Part shown: in pieces, positions 62,236 to 64,000 of the stretch
Layout: every line of letters begins with the position of its first letter
How positions within the stretch are numbered: position 1 is the stretch's first letter
From: Flavobacterium limnosediminis JC2902
GTDB taxonomy: Bacteria > Bacteroidota > Bacteroidia > Flavobacteriales > Flavobacteriaceae
Direction of reading: 5' to 3'
DNA: 64,000 bases
NCBI RefSeq assembly: GCF_000498535.1
Contig: NZ_AVGG01000003.1
Span: 124,001-188,000, forward strand
The notes under the pieces: generated by a model
Told to the model about the DNA's origin: nothing
Databases searched by the model: none
The model's input: the letters and a program-made list of their open reading frames with translations, nothing else
Position numbers and translations under genes: made by a program

Positions 62236-64000
62236 ATGAAAAAAATCACCCTGTTCATAGCGCTCCTGATATCCGTACTTGGTTTTTCACAAGAAAACGA
62301 AAATAACCACCCTGCTTTGGTTCACGCTGAAATGAAAGCGGCTTCGGGAAAAATGAATTTCAGAAAAAACCCCAACACCCAAAACTACGACATCACTTAT
62401 CACAAACTGGAATTTACGGTTGATCCGGCCGTATATTTCGTTGAAGGAAGAGTCACCACAACTTTTACGGCGCTATCGGACATGCAAACCGTAACCTTTG
62501 ATTTAACCAATCGATTAACAGTAAGTAGTGTAATGCTGGGATTGACAAACCTCTCCTTTACACAAAACACAAATCACGAATTGATCATAACTCTCCCGAC
62601 TACCGTAACAACGGGAAATTCGGAGACTGTTGCAATTACATATTCCGGAGCACCGTCAACTGAAGAGCAGGCCTTCACAACGCACACGCACAACGGCATA
62701 CCCGCATTATTCACGCTATCCGAACCTTACGGAGCCAAAGACTGGTGGCCTTGCAAACAGGATCTGAATGACAAAGTGAACAATATTGACGTGTACATAA
62801 CGGCGCCTTCGCAATATACAAGTGTTTCAAACGGTATGGAGCAATCGCAAACCATAAACGGCACGAACAAAACCACCCATTTTCACCATGGCTATCCCAT
62901 TCCGGCTTATCTTATTGCCATAGCGGTGACAAATTACCAGATATACAACCAACAGGGAGGCTTAGGAACAGCGGCAAGTCCCTTTTTCCCAATCGTCAAT
63001 TACATTTATCCCGAATCGGCTGCATCCACACAGAGCAGTTTGTCCGTTACCCCGGGAATCATGAATACCTTCGAATCTCTTTTCATACCTTACCCGTTCC
63101 GGAATGAAAAATACGGACACGCACAATTTGGATGGGGCGGTGGTATGGAACACACAACCGTTTCCTTTATGGGCGGATGGAACAGGGATTTGATTTCGCA
63201 TGAAATGGCACACCACTGGTTTGGAAACAAGGTTACCTGCGGCAGTTGGAAAGACATCTGGCTGAACGAAGGTATTACCGAATATTTATCGGGACTGATC
63301 ATTGAAAACATGGACGGTCCAGCCAGTTTCTTAACCTGGAAGACCAATAAAACCAGTCATATCACATCTCAACCCGGCGGGAATTTATATCTGACCGAAG
63401 AGCAACTAAACAATGTCAACCGGATTTTTGATTACAGACTCACATACAATAAAGGTTCTATGGTAACCAATATGATACGGTTTAAAATGGGTGATGCTAA
63501 TTTCTTCCAGGCCATGCGCAATTACCTGAACGACCCGGTTTTAGCTTACGGGTACGCAACAACACCTCAATTAAAAACCCATCTGGAGGCAGTTTCAAAC
63601 ATGGATTTTACAGACTTTTTTAACGATTGGATCTACAAAGAAGGCTATCCGATTTACGCAGTCACAGCCGAAAACTGGGGTGCCGGTCTGGCAAAAATAA
63701 TCATCAGTCAGACCACTTCGCATCCTTCTGTTCCGTTTTTTGAAATGCCGGTTCCCGTAAGATTATTCGGCGAAGAAGGACAGACACAGGATCTCATTCT
63801 GGACAACACGACAAACGCCCAGGAATTCATTATCAACGTACCATTCAGAGTTATCCGGATACAGTTCGATCCCGAAAAGAATATCATTTCCAGAAACAGT
63901 ACCGCAGAAGTAAAACCGGACAATATTGGCTTTTCAATTTATCCGAACCCTTGCAAAGACTTAATAACCATAAAACTTCCTGTAAACACAGAATTGGAAA
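62236..64000 (+). CDS. Secreted M1-family aminopeptidase with T9SS sorting domain, 3' truncated
   Basis: The frame is open from ATG 62236 to the window end (588 codons), so the stop is outside. A signal peptide (ends VLGFSQ) is followed by the M1 beta-domain and the catalytic domain: exopeptidase motif GGGMEH (for GAMEN) at about 300, zinc motif HEMAHHWFGN with the downstream Glu in LNEGITEYLSG. At about 570 a type A T9SS domain begins (FSIYPNPCKDLITIKL). It releases N-terminal residues from peptides outside the cell, fitting the neighbouring secreted proteases. Confidence 0.93.
   Translation, partial: MKKITLFIALLISVLGFSQENENNHPALVHAEMKAASGKMNFRKNPNTQNYDITYHKLEFTVDPAVYFVEGRVTTTFTALSDMQTVTFDLTNRLTVSSVMLGLTNLSFTQNTNHELIITLPTTVTTGNSETVAITYSGAPSTEEQAFTTHTHNGIPALFTLSEPYGAKDWWPCKQDLNDKVNNIDVYITAPSQYTSVSNGMEQSQTINGTNKTTHFHHGYPIPAYLIAIAVTNYQIYNQQGGLGTAASPFFPIVNYIYPESAASTQSSLSVTPGIMNTFESLFIPYPFRNEKYGHAQFGWGGGMEHTTVSFMGGWNRDLISHEMAHHWFGNKVTCGSWKDIWLNEGITEYLSGLIIENMDGPASFLTWKTNKTSHITSQPGGNLYLTEEQLNNVNRIFDYRLTYNKGSMVTNMIRFKMGDANFFQAMRNYLNDPVLAYGYATTPQLKTHLEAVSNMDFTDFFNDWIYKEGYPIYAVTAENWGAGLAKIIISQTTSHPSVPFFEMPVPVRLFGEEGQTQDLILDNTTNAQEFIINVPFRVIRIQFDPEKNIISRNSTAEVKPDNIGFSIYPNPCKDLITIKLPVNTELE

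Overview
The window reads as a chromosomal segment of a Flavobacterium-like member of the Bacteroidota. The evidence is: type IX secretion (T9SS) C-terminal sorting domains on at least seven proteins, TAnnTTTG promoter elements instead of the E. coli type, A-rich leaders without clear Shine-Dalgarno sites, a separate atpD-atpC pair, DUF4270, DUF4286 and CHU_C-type proteins, and moderately AT-rich DNA. I see no tRNA, rRNA, CRISPR array, complete insertion sequence or prophage.

Layout. 1-10 kb: the end of a peptidoglycan transglycosylase; a LytTR response regulator and TPR histidine kinase read leftward; a divergent three-gene operon (terpene-cyclase-like toroid protein, VWA protein, DUF4139 protein with an inserted TonB plug-like segment); then a secreted sugar dehydrogenase and an NADP oxidoreductase. 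The sensor/operon divide carries a perfect 9-bp direct repeat with 21-bp period, the geometry of a LytTR operator. 10-24.7 kb: aldo/keto reductase, OmpA lipoprotein, exonuclease III, an OlsF-like double acyltransferase, a large T9SS type B adhesin-like protein, QueD, LpxH, a vitamin-K-carboxylase-like protein and RibF. 24.8-33.8 kb: three tandem paralogous secreted reprolysin-type metalloproteases, each with its own terminator. 33.9-42.6 kb: an accessory-looking stretch of small genes (TM2, VOC, GNAT, DUF1801, SRPBCC, cupin), a subtilase, and a secreted HELMH protein. 42.6-55.3 kb: leftward housekeeping genes (hydroxyacid dehydrogenase, mgtE, rsmA, a TPR protein, atpCD, glmS, a DUF4270 lipoprotein, a half-length glycogen synthase). 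55.3-64 kb: panC-panD, a flippase-like protein, a pseudo-esterase, radA, a lipoprotein, serS, and the start of a secreted M1 aminopeptidase cut by the window end.

Functionally the segment mixes cell-surface and secretion cargo (proteases, OmpA, sugar dehydrogenase, adhesin) with precursor metabolism: pantothenate, riboflavin, hexosamine, lipid A, ornithine lipid.

The most unusual signals lie between genes. (1) Two copies of a structured element in which conserved flanks abut long perfect hairpins of unrelated sequence, with one covarying pair in an outer helix. (2) Several boundaries with short-period arrays whose repeat unit differs by locus, some with mutually complementary arms. (3) A pair of approx. 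140-bp elements with hairpin ends bracketing an SRPBCC gene. (4) The putative LytTR operator tying the two-component system to the uncharacterised operon.
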